A DNA stretch of 64,000 nucleotides from Protopterus annectens (Eukaryota > Chordata > Ceratodontiformes > Protopteridae): positions 184,507,342 to 184,571,341 of the forward strand of contig NC_056732.1 of assembly GCF_019279795.1 (NCBI RefSeq), in the 5' to 3' direction. Positions 1 to 11,079 of this stretch are shown piece by piece (the stretch's first letter is position 1; each line of letters starts with the position of its first letter). A program made the position numbers and the translations under genes. A model generated the notes under the pieces. That model did not search any database and had not been told where the DNA came from. It saw only the letters and a program-made list of their open reading frames with translations.

Positions 1-1755
1 AATAAAATCTTGATTTTAGTTTTCAACTCCATCCTTGGGTGCTTGATACTGTTTTTGATGCTCCAAACCTCTTAGAACAGCAAAAAACATGTCATATCCT
101 CAAACCATGTAAAAAAAAAAATAGGGAGAGAAGGGCATCTCCTGCATACCTGATTGTGAATTTCTATATGCTATGTGTGACAGCAGGGTTACAACTATAA
201 CTGTTTCAGAAAGAAGACCTGGGAGCACAGAATTAATATTTCTCCATTTTGATTTCATGACCCTGCTAAGCCAGTTGCTGTATTAAAATATGATTTCATA
301 GCTTTTTTAAGGAAGGGGTGGCAAGAAATGAAAACAAATTTTACTGCATAGTGATTTTCCCTGTTCTGTGTAAATTATTTCTCTCTCTTCAAATGAATAA
401 TGACATTTTTCAAAACATATTTCTATAGTGCTAGTACATCAGCATTGGTAATAAAACAACCTTTAGCACTGTTTTCTTTTTACATGCGTTACCTTTTTGT
501 ATGAATATTACCTTTCATATAATATGAGTGGCAGCTGGAATATATTAAAATAATTTCTGCTAGTGTTCTTCCTTTAGACATGCTTCCAAGTTAAGACACG
601 AGCAGACATCTGAGTTATGAGATTATTATAAAAAAATATCAGTACTCAGATCGTTGGCCAAACATTCTGAAATTTAATGAAAGTCATGAATATCCTAATG
701 TGTTGGGTAAAAGCATTGCCATATCTCCATGTCATGTAAGTGTCATCAACAGGGCACTTTATTGATGTGCATATATTTAAAGAGCAAGCCATGTACATAA
801 CACAAAGTCATCATATTTCACATTTTCTAAATATACTCATTTGTTCAGTGTCAAAAAATCCTTTGACAACAAGAATTTCCAGTTGTGCTCCTTTTGGTTA
901 TAAGAATTTCCAGTTTGCCTGTGTGAAATGGCAGATTTGGGCAGATTTCTTCTGATGCGAAGACTTTGCATAAAAGTGACTATGTTACAAGTATCTAATC
1001 TTAAGGACCATGTAGGTCAGAAAGATGGCATTCATCCAAAATATGGCTTCCTGCCAGAATGTACTACACAGCCTTTGTTGCAGCTTATTTAGTTAATACT
1101 GCAGAAGATCATAAGGAATCTTCTGGAATCCCTTGGGGAAGTATTTGAAATATGTTGAAAACTGAACTTCATTTTGTTTTAACTTTGCTTACCGTTTTGA
1201 TATTCTGTAATCTATTGCAGAGGTGGCTTGTGGTAAAGGCTGGTGGGTTGAACCCCTAATAAAAAAAGAAAATTGTCTTAAACTCAGAACGTTTACCTTT
1301 ACTTTTAAATTTAAAACAAATAATTGACTTTCAGACTGTCTGGTTTGTTCTAGGCACTCTGACTTCTTCTCATGCACATGCACGTAGTTCTGAGGAGATC
1401 TGAAATAAAACATAATATAACCTGACAGGCTGTTTGCATAGCAGGCTGGCATTATCCAAGCATTAAGGTTTACATCAACAGTTGGCAGAGCTCTTGAGGA
1501 CATCAGAAATGTCACTCAGTGAGTGCCTCACTGGGCTGCTGCTTGAAGCAGTGAGAAGTTCTTCCTTTTGGCTCAGGTTATCTCAGGTGACTGAGACAGC
1601 CTGACTAAACATGAATGCTGAAGTTAAAATGCAAACACAGAGGTTTGAGCATGAAAGCAAGTTTTTTTTACTGTTAAAGTACCATTTCATTTGTTTTTTA
1701 CTGGCACTCTGTCCGCTACAGCCAGCATCATGTAGGAAGGTAAGTACTTAATTTG

Positions 1756-1757
<2 letters not shown>
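1..1757. other. Unassigned AT-rich sequence
   Basis: I see no gene, RNA or recognisable mobile element here. Open frames are short (the longest is about 108 codons on the minus strand at 1189-1515) and match nothing I know. Confidence 0.5.
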
Positions 1758-1850
<93 letters not shown>

Positions 1851-1859
1851 GTGTGTGTA
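1758..1859. repeat. (GT)n microsatellite
   Basis: About 100 bases of almost pure GT dinucleotide with one GC interruption near the 3' end. Confidence 0.97.
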
Positions 1860-2179
1860 TCTGGAAACACAGTGGCAGTTTTTCCTGTACTCGTGTTTTT
1901 TAGATGATATAGGTGTTTAGTTTATTTTAGTAAACTTTAACTATACCTATAGCCTTGCAGTCTGAATTACCTATAAACTCTTGCCTGCAAGTGTATGTTT
2001 ATACTTGCTGCACCAAGAGGAAATCCTGTAGACTTTTATTCTTCCCTAAGTGTCTGCATCTTACTGCCTAAAATTTTCTGTATACTTTAATTAAAATTTA
2101 TGGCAAGCTGTATGTCAATATCTAGAAAAATTAAAAACAAGCAAAGACTTACTAAATTAACACTGTACAGTTTCTCTAA

Positions 2180-2885
2180 GTGTATCAACAGATGTTTTTT
2201 CAGGAGCTGGCTGCTATTGGCTTGAATGCGTTCAAACCACTCCTCTTACTTTAAACATAAAGTCTTCTAACTCTTCCCACAGCAAGAAAACAACCAATCA
2301 CAGCCGCTAAAAGTAAATCCATTACACTGCCACTAAAACATACCTTCTTGCAGTCCTCACATCATTACATCATTATTCCCGCCCCAATCCTACAAAACTC
2401 TTACTCAAACCATTAATAATATTCACCCTTCCTTTCCTAACTATTATCATCATACCAACATTCTAATCCCAGTACTTCACTTGTTCCCCTGCAACTCCAC
2501 CCCAACACTTCAATCAGTACTTCTCAGTCCATCCACTTCATACTAACTACCATGCTGTTATCATCTCTCCTTACCTTCTCATTACTGATAATAGTTACCC
2601 GGTTAACTTCTCGACCATCGCCCATCCACCTAATCCATCACAAAAATATGCCACCTACTAGACTTCTGTTAAGTCAACCCATACGAGTAACTCATATAAA
2701 ATTATATCTTCCCTACCTTCTCTCAGTTTACCATCATAATGTTGGCAGGCACATCCCCAAATGTGCACATGGTCAAACCATTTCTGCAAATTCCATACCA
2801 CCAACACATCAGAAAGGCAAACAAAACAGCGAACGTCAACATTTCCAACTGCTCCACACCTGAAACAAGTGCTACCATGGGTCAA
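2180..2885 (+). other. G-poor segment, possibly the upstream part of the LINE at 4.2 kb
   Basis: The segment is rich in A, C and T and poor in G on the plus strand, like 4.0-5.5 kb, where a LINE ORF2 can be read. A plus-strand frame at 2552-2863 (103 codons) contains a Cys/His-bearing stretch that could be LINE ORF1 remains, but I cannot assign a domain. If it belongs to that LINE, the PLE fragment at 3.08-3.96 kb separates the two halves. This is inference from composition and position. Confidence 0.25.
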
Positions 2886-3079
2886 TAAGGGGGGTGAGAT
2901 TTTGTGATTTAGAACATCGGCATTCGTGGTTTTGAGTAGTTACAGTTCAGAGTTTGCAGAAGTTGTTTCATCGATGTCCCTGCTGACATTATGATGGTAA
3001 ACCATTCTCTCAATTACTGTAGACTTTCTCAAACATAACATATACTTCACGAATAAAAACAGTGGTTGTATAAAAACAA

Positions 3080-3955
3080 AAACAAAGCAATAACGAACCA
3101 CAAAAGTATAAACTTTATTACATAAAACTGGTAAGTGCCTTCATTCCCAAAGGAACTTCTTCAGACCAAGTCAAAGACTTAAAAAAACTTATTTAAAAGA
3201 TTACATCAGAAAGAGCTGACCAAAGTGAATCAATGAATTAACTCTTTCCTTTTTAAGACTACCTTGTAATTCTCCCTTTCATTTAATCCAGGGAAATTAC
3301 ATGCATTTAATCTTACCTGCCATCAGTATTCTTTCCAATTTAAGTCATCATCAGCATCAAACCTACTAGCATACCTCGATACTTGATCGACCATAGAAAA
3401 TTTAAAACCAACTTTTTCATATTTTGAACTGTGTTTATTAATAACATGCATGGCTAGGCTGTTATTTATTTCTTTAATATCTAAAGCTCTAAGATGTTCA
3501 TATATTAAATAAATTCTCTGCTGGTTCTCCCTACATAAAAAGCCGAACACAGTCCACATAATACTATATATACAACAAATTTAGATTTGCAGTTATAACC
3601 ATGACTTAGCTTAATATTATAATTTCTAGCAACCACTTTGATTTCTTTGCTTTCCAGAATAAATAGACAGAACCTACATGTCTCATATTTGTTCATACCT
3701 TTAATAAGTTCTGTTACTTTTCCTTCAACATTTCTGTAAAAATATTCTTTCATATTTTTTCCCCTTTTAGTTACAAATACTTGTGTCTCCCCAATAATAT
3801 TACGTAACTCATTAAAATTTGAAAGAAACTTCCAGTTTTTCTTAATAATTTGCCTTATATTATTAGCATCTATGGAATTTTGTAAAACACAGGCTAATGT
3901 AAAATTTTTATCTGTTACATTTTTTTCTGCCCATTCACGTTAGCATATACTTCCA
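3080..3955 (-). pseudogene. 5'-truncated Penelope-like element, copy D (RT tail + GIY-YIG endonuclease remnant)
   Basis: Read on the minus strand from about 3950, the sequence gives the linker between RT and endonuclease seen in the intact PLE at 8.6 kb (an I-KKNW-F-like stretch, then an MKEYF block equivalent to NLKELL). A GIY-YIG-type nuclease follows: NCKSKFVVYI, then AFYVGRTSREF, then after a frameshift IYEHLRALDIKEINNSLAMH. Penelope-like elements pair RT with a C-terminal GIY-YIG endonuclease. The copy starts inside the linker, so RT is missing. Frameshifts and stops (for example near 3505-3560) make it non-coding. Its 3' tail resembles that of copy C (59.4-62.6 kb). It lies antisense inside a LINE; I found no clear target-site duplication. 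Confidence 0.85.
3133..3166 (-). ncRNA. Degenerate hammerhead-ribozyme-like motif of PLE copy D
   Basis: On the minus strand a CTGAAGA box (consensus CTGATGA) is followed by a GTTCC/GGGAA stem II and then GAAG (consensus GAAA). Its position downstream of the GIY-YIG remnant matches the motifs in the other PLE copies. Two core substitutions suggest it is inactive. Confidence 0.45.
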
Positions 3956-4195
3956 CAACCCTTTAATAACTGAGAAATTAAAATTTAAAACCCATATTTA
4001 AAATGAATAGCTGCCTTATAACCAACATAGCTCCCTGACCCTTAAACTTAAAGGAGGTATCTATCATTTCCCTAGACCAACCACAAACCCACAAACCAAT
4101 CACCTTTCAAACTCCAGTGTAACTGCTTATCCTCAAACCAACAATACTTCCACCCCCAGTTACTCCACCTCTTCTTGACAAAACAAAACTGACCA

Positions 4196-5515
4196 CTCCT
4201 TTTGCATTATACCTATAAACATCACAGGCATCTACAATAAAATGCCACAATTACATACCTGGCTTACCATGCACTCACCAGATATAGTCATACTAAGTGA
4301 AACCTGGCTGAGAAAAGAAACAAAAGGTCACAAAATTCTGCCTCCCAATTGTAATATACTCAGATCACACAAATCTCAGAAAAGAGCAGGTGGAGCTGCA
4401 ATACCATACAAAAATAATCTATAGCCCACTCCTTCACCACAGGTTCTACTGCAATTTTTAAAGGCATTAATTCTCACATCTGTTCTCGTACTTAACCAAA
4501 ACAAAACTTTATCCATCAGAGAAACATAGTTTCCACTGGTAACAACCTTCTACTAGAAGAAGCCTTCTTTTGCCGGGCCTCAAAAAACTTCCTCCAAGAA
4601 AAAAATTTTTTTGGTGACTTCAGTGATGACTCTGTCTCATCTAACTGTCATAACTAATCAATAAATCTGTATGGAGTCTCAATTAATCATCACCCCAGCT
4701 CATCTCAAAATTTCTTATCTCTGTGCCTTACAAAATCTCTACCTCAGGTACCCTCCCAGACTCCCTGAGTGATTACCTCCCATTTGCATAATAAGAAAGC
4801 AAAGTTGCAAAAGTTGCAACAATTTCACACAGCATGCAACTTCACATATTTTAACAAAGATTCCATTATCTCCTATCTAAAATTCTATAATTGGAATATT
4901 CTAAAACAGATTCCTCCAGATGATATGGTATACATGTTTTCTGAATATCTTGAATGAATTTGCCCCACTCAGGAGGGAGCATATCATGGCAAACTCCTCC
5001 TCCTGGTTGTCCTTTAATATAAAGTAACTCACAAGACTCAGAGACAGGCAAGAGAAAATGGAAACAAATGATCAAACATTCAGGCAGCTCAGAAACCAAA
5101 CCATATTAAAAAAAATATTACTTTGACTGCAAAATAAAACCTATGAAATTCTGAAAACATTTCTAGCCCTTCATTAAACAAGTCCTCAAGCCTACTCACT
5201 CCACACAGCTATCTTCCAAACTCATTCCCAGCAATAATTCTTCCAGCTGCCAGTGCCGTCAATGTCCACTTAATCTAATCAGTCATATCCCTACTCAAAA
5301 ATTCCCCCCACAATAATACACAGACCTTAACTTCCTTCAGTATCCCTCCCAACAGTGTCTTCTTCCATTTTAACTCTGACACTTAAAAAAAAACAACTAC
5401 TAAAACTAAAGTGTACCTCCTTAGCCCCAGACAACCTACCCAGTGAATACCTCAAAATGGTAGCCAAAGCTCTAGATTATCTCTTCTCAATACTAATACA
5501 TCATTCCACTCTGTG
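4196..5515 (+). pseudogene. Decayed L2/CR1-like LINE ORF2 fragment (endonuclease and start of RT)
   Basis: The conceptual translation begins with an apurinic-endonuclease-like N-terminus: an NITGIYNKMPQLHTWL stretch, then SPDIVILSETWL with the catalytic Glu, then GGAAI. Further on it shows the linker typical of L2/CR1 LINEs, NEFAPLR followed by SSWLSFNIK, LTRLRDR and FRQLRN. It ends with the beginning of an RT domain (APDNLPSEYLKMVAKAL) and stops at about 5515. Many stops and frameshifts interrupt it. LINE ORF2 proteins nick target DNA and prime reverse transcription; this copy cannot. The exact clade is uncertain. Confidence 0.8.
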
Positions 5516-6668
5516 ATGAGGTGAGGTACTACCAGCTATGCCTGGAGATGTAGGGCAGTAGAAGCATAACATATGCCAGCACAGATAGCTGGAATTTAGT
5601 AAAGAATTGCATGTTATTTGAATATCAAACTGATGTGTACAGATGCTTGTGTTGAAAAATGTGTTTGTAAAGCTGCTTGTGTTAAAAAATTATCAACAAT
5701 GTATCCTGTTGATCAGAAAATAAATGTACATGCATTATTGTATTTGCTTAAATGTATATGTTTTAACAGAGAATACTGGAAGAGAATAGGTTAATCTCAA
5801 AACTTGAAAAATAGTAAGAAATTAAATTACTGGGCCTAGGCCATAAAGATGTTATCTCACAGTTTAGAATGAGGCCAGCAATGCAATGTCTATAAGAAGT
5901 ATGGTTTATTAGTTCTTGTAGGAAGAGTGGAAGTGTTTTATGGTTTTATGATTTCCAGGAGCTGCAGCAGATCTTAGCAAGGCTGTGTGTGTGTGTGTGT
6001 ATTATTGACATATAGGTGCTAAATTCTGGCAGTTTCTAGCAATGACGGGTTGCACAGGAGCTAGAAATCAGATGACCAGAGGTATGTGATATCATTTTGT
6101 AATCCATCACTAAAATAATGTTTGATATCAGATGGGACTAAAGTCTCAGGGCAGCCTGTTTCTTGGAACGTGATATAGAAGAATCTCTTACCCACTTCAT
6201 CTTGCTTAGCTTTAGTAAGTGACCAGGGAATAATAACTCTTTAGATTAGTCAGAAAATATAGTGAGATTAGTAAATACTGTTTTTCTGTATCTGTGTGAA
6301 TCTATTCATCTGTGTTACTTTAATATTTCCTGTGAATGAAACTCTGGTATTTATTGTAAATAGATATGTAGTATTATCATATTATTTTATTATTTATTAT
6401 TTAATATATTTAAACTTTTCATTGTGTCTGGTCCTTTAGAAAATATTTTAATGTTGTACTCATATCTGTTTGGTGACTCTGTGGCCACTCCTAAAAACCT
6501 TACTGCATTGGTCAAACTACCATTCGTATTACTATTAATTTCACTTTGTATAATTGGGTACCCTTGTAAGAGCCTTAAAGTAGCTGGCTTGGGTATGTCT
6601 GGTGGCAGCAACTACCTTATAGTCTGGACAGAAGGGGACACAGATAGTAAATTTGTGCCAGCCTTTCC

Positions 6669-6670
<2 letters not shown>
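5516..6670. other. Unassigned AT-rich sequence
   Basis: No gene or family recognised. It contains a short (GT)n run near 5985-6000. Confidence 0.5.
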
Positions 6671-6716
<46 letters not shown>

Positions 6717-7041
6717 GTGTGTGTGAAAATCAAATCTCAAAGTGTGTGTGTGTATCAGCTACTTGGAGCAGGGACACGAAACAATGGTTTCCCAGAGAGG
6801 GTGCTGAAGGACTTTCTTGAGATAAGAAGTTGAGACATATGTGGGGTGAAGTGCTACACACTGTGTTCTGACAGCAGTGATGTGGTGGCTATTTATGTAT
6901 TTGTTCATTTATTTGACCACTACCAAAATCTGTACTATGCAGTCACAGTTATAGAAAGTGGTTATAACTGATGGTCACATCTCTGTGCATGTGTGTGTGT
7001 GTGTTAACGTGTGTGTGTGTGCATGCATGTGCACGGTTGTG

Positions 7042-7103
<62 letters not shown>

Positions 7104-7105
7104 CA
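6671..7105. repeat. Cluster of (GT)n microsatellites
   Basis: Dense GT tracts lie at 6671-6725 and about 6990-7102, separated by ordinary sequence (about 6730-6985). They generate spurious Cys/Val open frames. Confidence 0.95.
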
Positions 7106-7576
7106 CTCGCGAGTATCTGTGTTTGTGTATGTATATGTATGCATGCACATATGTATACTGTATGTGTAGGGGGACATAGATACTCTCAAATGTATCTTAT
7201 TTTGCAGAATGACTAATTTCTTGTGTCATATTTTGATCTATTCTTCATAAAGTTTGTGTTTTTTCTGGAAAATCAGTGAGGATTACAGTCATTAAATAAT
7301 GATGACAAACATATGTTTCAGACATAGCATGCTAATGCAATGTCTGATATTCTAGCCAGTTTCTAAGCATATAAAGGCAATGGTTGTTCTGATTTTGTTT
7401 TTTTATCTACCGTTATTTTTAATTTTCTCTGTGAAGGAGATTGAGCTGTATGTGGGGGTGGGAGTGGGGTTGCACATCTATTCTGAAAGTGGTGAGTTGA
7501 GACAATAAATTCCTGTGTATCTTAAGAGTGGCAAGTTGGTCATTATTTGCTCATTTTGTATCACAGTCAGACATCA

Positions 7577-7757
7577 GCACTGATGTCCTTCTATTGTAAT
7601 GTTGCAGTATTCACTAGTGGGTTTACCCTTTTCCCATCAGCTTGTCCAGCCAGGTTTCTAAAGCTTTTGCAGTCCCTGATAGTGCATCAGACATCTGACA
7701 TGTTGGCAGGTATGTGGGGCATAAAAGTGATATCTGCACGCACCAGTCCTCAGAACT
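7577..7757 (+). repeat. DIRS left inverted terminal repeat
   Basis: This stretch, from a GATGTCCTTCT start through a CAGTCCTCAGAAC end, is the reverse complement, with scattered mismatches, of 17115-17291. The divergence between the arms fits the decayed coding regions. Confidence 0.9.
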
Positions 7758-7876
7758 TTTCAGTCACGAGCCATACACCAGGTGTTCTTGCTACTCGCGA
7801 ACGTCGGATCAGTTTCGCATTAAGATAAATACCCCGTTGGGAATTTTCTTCAGTCATTTTTGTATTACTATAGTCA

Positions 7877-8059
7877 ATGTCCAGTAAGAGCAAGTGCAAC
7901 TGTGGTCATCAGATTCCTCACAAAGATACTCATGACCGTTGTCTCTTTTGTCTGGGTAGGGATCACGATTCTAAAAATTGTGCCATTTGCAAGTTGTTCG
8001 TCCCTCAGACCCTTTGTCGCCGACTTCAGGCCCTTGATTTATACCTTGAAATCCAATGC
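7877..8059 (+). pseudogene. DIRS gag, 5' part (cut by PLE insertion)
   Basis: The frame starts at ATG 7877 and gives a Cys/His-rich N-terminus (CNCGHQIPHKDTHDRCLFC, then GRDHDSKNCAIC, then PQTLCRRL) typical of DIRS-like gag proteins. It reads directly into the 14-bp target duplication TTGAAATCCAATGC. The same frame resumes after the right duplication at 12411, showing that PLE copy A split this gene. The protein probably bound element RNA; that role is inferred from the family. Confidence 0.85.
8046..8059. repeat. PLE copy A target-site duplication (left)
   Basis: TTGAAATCCAATGC, identical to 12397-12410; the flanking bases differ on both sides, so the duplication is exactly 14 bp. Confidence 0.93.
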
Positions 8060-8083
8060 AAAGTAGAAAAAACAAAACCAGTC

Positions 8084-8196
8084 AAAAGCACAATCCACGG
8101 GACCCTTGTCCGGAAGAACGAAACTGCAATAAGCACAATTCCTGGCAATAAAACTGAACGCGTTTTTATTATAAAATGAAGCGTTTTCGCCACAAC
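8084..8196 (+). repeat. PLE copy A inverted repeat, left (3') arm
   Basis: 113 bp that are the reverse complement of 12286-12398 with about two mismatches. It contains stem III, GAAA and one stem II strand of the hammerhead-like motif. Confidence 0.93.
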
Positions 8197-8217
8197 TATG
8201 TTATGGCTTCATCAGAG
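8155..8217 (-). ncRNA. Hammerhead-ribozyme-like motif of PLE copy A
   Basis: On the minus strand the order is CTGATGA (8215-8209), an 8-bp stem II GCCATAAC/GTTGTGGC with an ATA loop and one G-U pair, then GAAA (8188-8185) followed by ACGC. Two placements of stem III and the cleavage site are possible. One is the short form ACGCTT directly after GAAA, as in copies B and C. The other pairs ACGC with GCGT at 8161-8158 and would cleave after TC near 8156. Stem I pairing is weak in both. Hammerhead motifs are established in Penelope-like elements; activity here is inference. Confidence 0.75.
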
Positions 8218-8619
8218 AGATACAACAACCGGGCAAACAGCCCCAAGAAATATTCAAAAAACAGGAAATGACATATTGTCAACTTCCTGAAAACAGGATA
8301 ATACAAAACGCTGACGTTTACCATCAATTAAAAGTTTGAAAAGCATATGAACACACATAAAATTAAAATGAAATTAAACAGTTTTATAAAACTTAACTAA
8401 TTTACTTACACTTAAAAAAGTGTCATATATGTTTGAATATTAAAAATATAATATAAATAGTAAACTTTCAATGGATAAACAACCCTCTCTATGAAATGAC
8501 AAGAATAGGTAAATACCAAGGAATGCGAATGGTCCTATGCAGCAAAAAGTTGTTTTGGTGTATGTACAACCAAAATTTGTGCAAATTCACTAAAGTTTAC
8601 AAAGATTACAACAATGTAC

Positions 8620-11079
8620 CTATCTTAAGTAACTCCTTAATTTCAAAACAGGAGTAATGTTACAATTAATGTTAAGCCCAGGATGCCGAAAAGCGTCTAG
8701 ACGCAGTTGCCATTCCAATTCACGGTTCTCCAATATGAGTGAGAATGGGCCCCCCCTAGCTTTCAATGGCACATTGTCTATGGCCATAAAATGAAAGCTA
8801 TGACCCGGGTATAGGTCAATATGCTTGGCCAATGCATTGTCGCTCTTCCTATTTTTGATAGCATACATATGTTCGTATACCCGGTCACGGACTCTACGGT
8901 CCGTTTTACCGATGTAGAAAGCGTGACAACAATCACACGTGGCTATATAAATGATGGACTTACTCTCACAATTCAGTGGAAAGGAAATGTAGTATTTCTT
9001 ACCCCTAATGGTGAACGTTTCACCTGATTTAACCTTATTGCAAAATTTGCAAAATCCACAGGGGTACATTCCTTTCTGTTTGTTAAAGGTGTATTGGGAC
9101 ATGTCCCTTTGTAACAGTTCCTTAAGGTTACTGGCCCTTTTAAGGACAAATTTGGGTACACTACCAAGCTTTTCCACTAAAAAGGTGTTAGTGGCTATAA
9201 AATGCCAATTTTTACGTATTATAGATAAAATACCTTTAGAGTTCTTACTAAAAGTAGTAATGAAACTCAAGGAAAAGTCACATTCTTCACCTAGTAATGG
9301 TGTTTCCACTGTTAAACCAGTGTTGATGTTCAAAACATTGGCGCACGCAACATCAGTGGGATGAATGGAGGTAGAAACAGGTTGGGCCAGTAGAGGTTTA
9401 TAGAAGCCATTAACTCTTTTGCTGTCAACTTCTTGAATCAGGTCAGACAGTAATGAGGCAGGATACCCTCGGTTTGTAAACAATTCTCTCAGAAATTCAC
9501 ATTCTTTTCTAAAGTCACTTATTGTACTGCACATTCTCCCTGCCCTTACCAACTGCCCCTTTACTATGGAACGTTTCTGTTGGTACGGGTGAAAACTAGA
9601 GAAATGCAGGAAAGAATTGCAGTACGTGGGTTTCCTGAAAACTTTTGACGTTAGAACCTTACTTCCAATGTCCTTCACTAACTTAACATCCAAGTAGTCT
9701 ATCTCGGATGATGAGAAATTGAATGTGAATTTTAGGAACTCTGTTGTTGAGTTCAGAACATCCACAAAAGCCTCAGCATCTAACCTAGAGCCCCTGAACA
9801 ATATAAAGATGTCGTCAAGGAACCTGGTGTAATATTTCACTGGACTCATCAACCCAGATGTCTTATGTAGGAAATTGGCCTCCCAGTAGCCCATGAAATA
9901 ATTGGCAACACTCGCCCCACAGGGCGAGCCCATAGTGACACCTTGTTTTTGAAGGAAGAAATCACCATTGAAGGTGAAATAGTTGAAAGAGAGGACTATG
10001 TCTAATAATTCAGTAACCAAATCTACTTCCAACCTAGAAGCCCCAAAGTCCTTAAGTGATAGACCTATCCACTCTATAGCCTCCTGGTGGGGGATGGAGG
10101 TATATAGGTCTACCACATCAATAGTTAAAAAGTTATTTTCAACATCAGACGGTATACCATTGATGTTACCCAAAAAGGACCAGGAATCCTTGCAGATGCT
10201 AGGGATGGATTTAATGTATTTAAACAAGATGTTGTTAATAAGTTTAGAACAAGGGTAAGTGGTAGATGACCTCCCGTCAATCAAAGCCCTCATAGGAGGA
10301 TTATTGATATCCTTATGAATCTTAGGGATTCCAAACATGACAGGAATTTTTGGTAATGTGATATCAATGTAATTAAACATATCGATGTCAATTTTCCTTT
10401 CAAGGAGCAAGTCACGAAAGTAACCCCTAATCCTATGATACCCTCCATTAACTTCACTCTTCGAAGACTTGGTGTAAGCAGTGGAATTCAATACACTAGA
10501 CATTTTTTCATTATACATGAGGTCATCAAATAACACAAGACCACCCCCTTTGTCCGGTTTGATAAGCCGTACCGGTAAACGGCAAAGGTCATCCAGCAAG
10601 GAAAGTTGTTCCTTAGTGATATTAAAATCACCCCTATCTGCAAGTTCTCGTGTATTGTTGAAGAGGTGTCTAAAGTCTACCTCACAAGTGCTCTCAAACA
10701 ATTGGAGGAGAGCATGCAGTGGGGGATTAAACACACTAGGTAGTTTAAGCGGTGTCAAATTAGTATCACCACTATCATTACCTGGTCCAGATGTATCATA
10801 ATGTTGGTTGAACATTAACTTTAAATTTAACTTTCTTACAAAGCATTTAAGTTCTATAATTTCCCTAGAGATGTTACCAAATCTACTAGGGACAAAGGTG
10901 TTACCAAAGGCCAGAAGTTCAATCAACTCATCGTCTAAAATGATATCAGAAAAATTATAGATCTTAAAGTCTCCCTTCCTGTTAGTAAGGATCACTGGGG
11001 AAGAAATCAGAGGAGGTGGATCAAGTGGGCCTGGTTCAAGAAGCACATAAGCACTCTGGTTAAAGTCTAGTTGTTCCAG
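8620..11079 (-). CDS. PLE copy A ORF2: reverse transcriptase with C-terminal GIY-YIG endonuclease
   Basis: The open frame runs 819 codons from CTG at 11079 with no stop or frameshift. Counting from the GTG at 11046 (808 residues): a DKGGGLVL fingers block lies at 165-172, RT motif A TIDVVDLYTSIP near 308-319, motif B QGVTMGSPCGAS near 368-379 and catalytic FLDD at 409-412. A CGFCKFC metal-binding-like cluster lies near 663-669. The GIY-YIG nuclease spans about 698-775, with YIGKT, RR, YEH and ENRELEW. PLE RTs copy element RNA at chromosomal ends or nicks made by the nuclease. No ATG occurs before residue 78; the position equivalent to copy B's ATG is CTG, overlapping the ORF1 stop by 13 nt in the -1 frame. 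Completeness suggests a recently active source, assuming the start is used. Confidence 0.93.
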   Translation of the reverse strand: MEQLDFNQSAYVLLEPGPLDPPPLISSPVILTNRKGDFKIYNFSDIILDDELIELLAFGNTFVPSRFGNISREIIELKCFVRKLNLKLMFNQHYDTSGPGNDSGDTNLTPLKLPSVFNPPLHALLQLFESTCEVDFRHLFNNTRELADRGDFNITKEQLSLLDDLCRLPVRLIKPDKGGGLVLFDDLMYNEKMSSVLNSTAYTKSSKSEVNGGYHRIRGYFRDLLLERKIDIDMFNYIDITLPKIPVMFGIPKIHKDINNPPMRALIDGRSSTTYPCSKLINNILFKYIKSIPSICKDSWSFLGNINGIPSDVENNFLTIDVVDLYTSIPHQEAIEWIGLSLKDFGASRLEVDLVTELLDIVLSFNYFTFNGDFFLQKQGVTMGSPCGASVANYFMGYWEANFLHKTSGLMSPVKYYTRFLDDIFILFRGSRLDAEAFVDVLNSTTEFLKFTFNFSSSEIDYLDVKLVKDIGSKVLTSKVFRKPTYCNSFLHFSSFHPYQQKRSIVKGQLVRAGRMCSTISDFRKECEFLRELFTNRGYPASLLSDLIQEVDSKRVNGFYKPLLAQPVSTSIHPTDVACANVLNINTGLTVETPLLGEECDFSLSFITTFSKNSKGILSIIRKNWHFIATNTFLVEKLGSVPKFVLKRASNLKELLQRDMSQYTFNKQKGMYPCGFCKFCNKVKSGETFTIRGKKYYISFPLNCESKSIIYIATCDCCHAFYIGKTDRRVRDRVYEHMYAIKNRKSDNALAKHIDLYPGHSFHFMAIDNVPLKARGGPFSLILENRELEWQLRLDAFRHPGLNINCNITPVLKLRSYLR

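Noticed and set aside
6424-7216. Several 73-100-codon frames rich in Cys and Val
   Set aside because: They are read-through of GT microsatellites and show no protein features.
8821-9364. Plus-strand frames opposite the RT gene
   Set aside because: They are shadows of the intact minus-strand ORF2.
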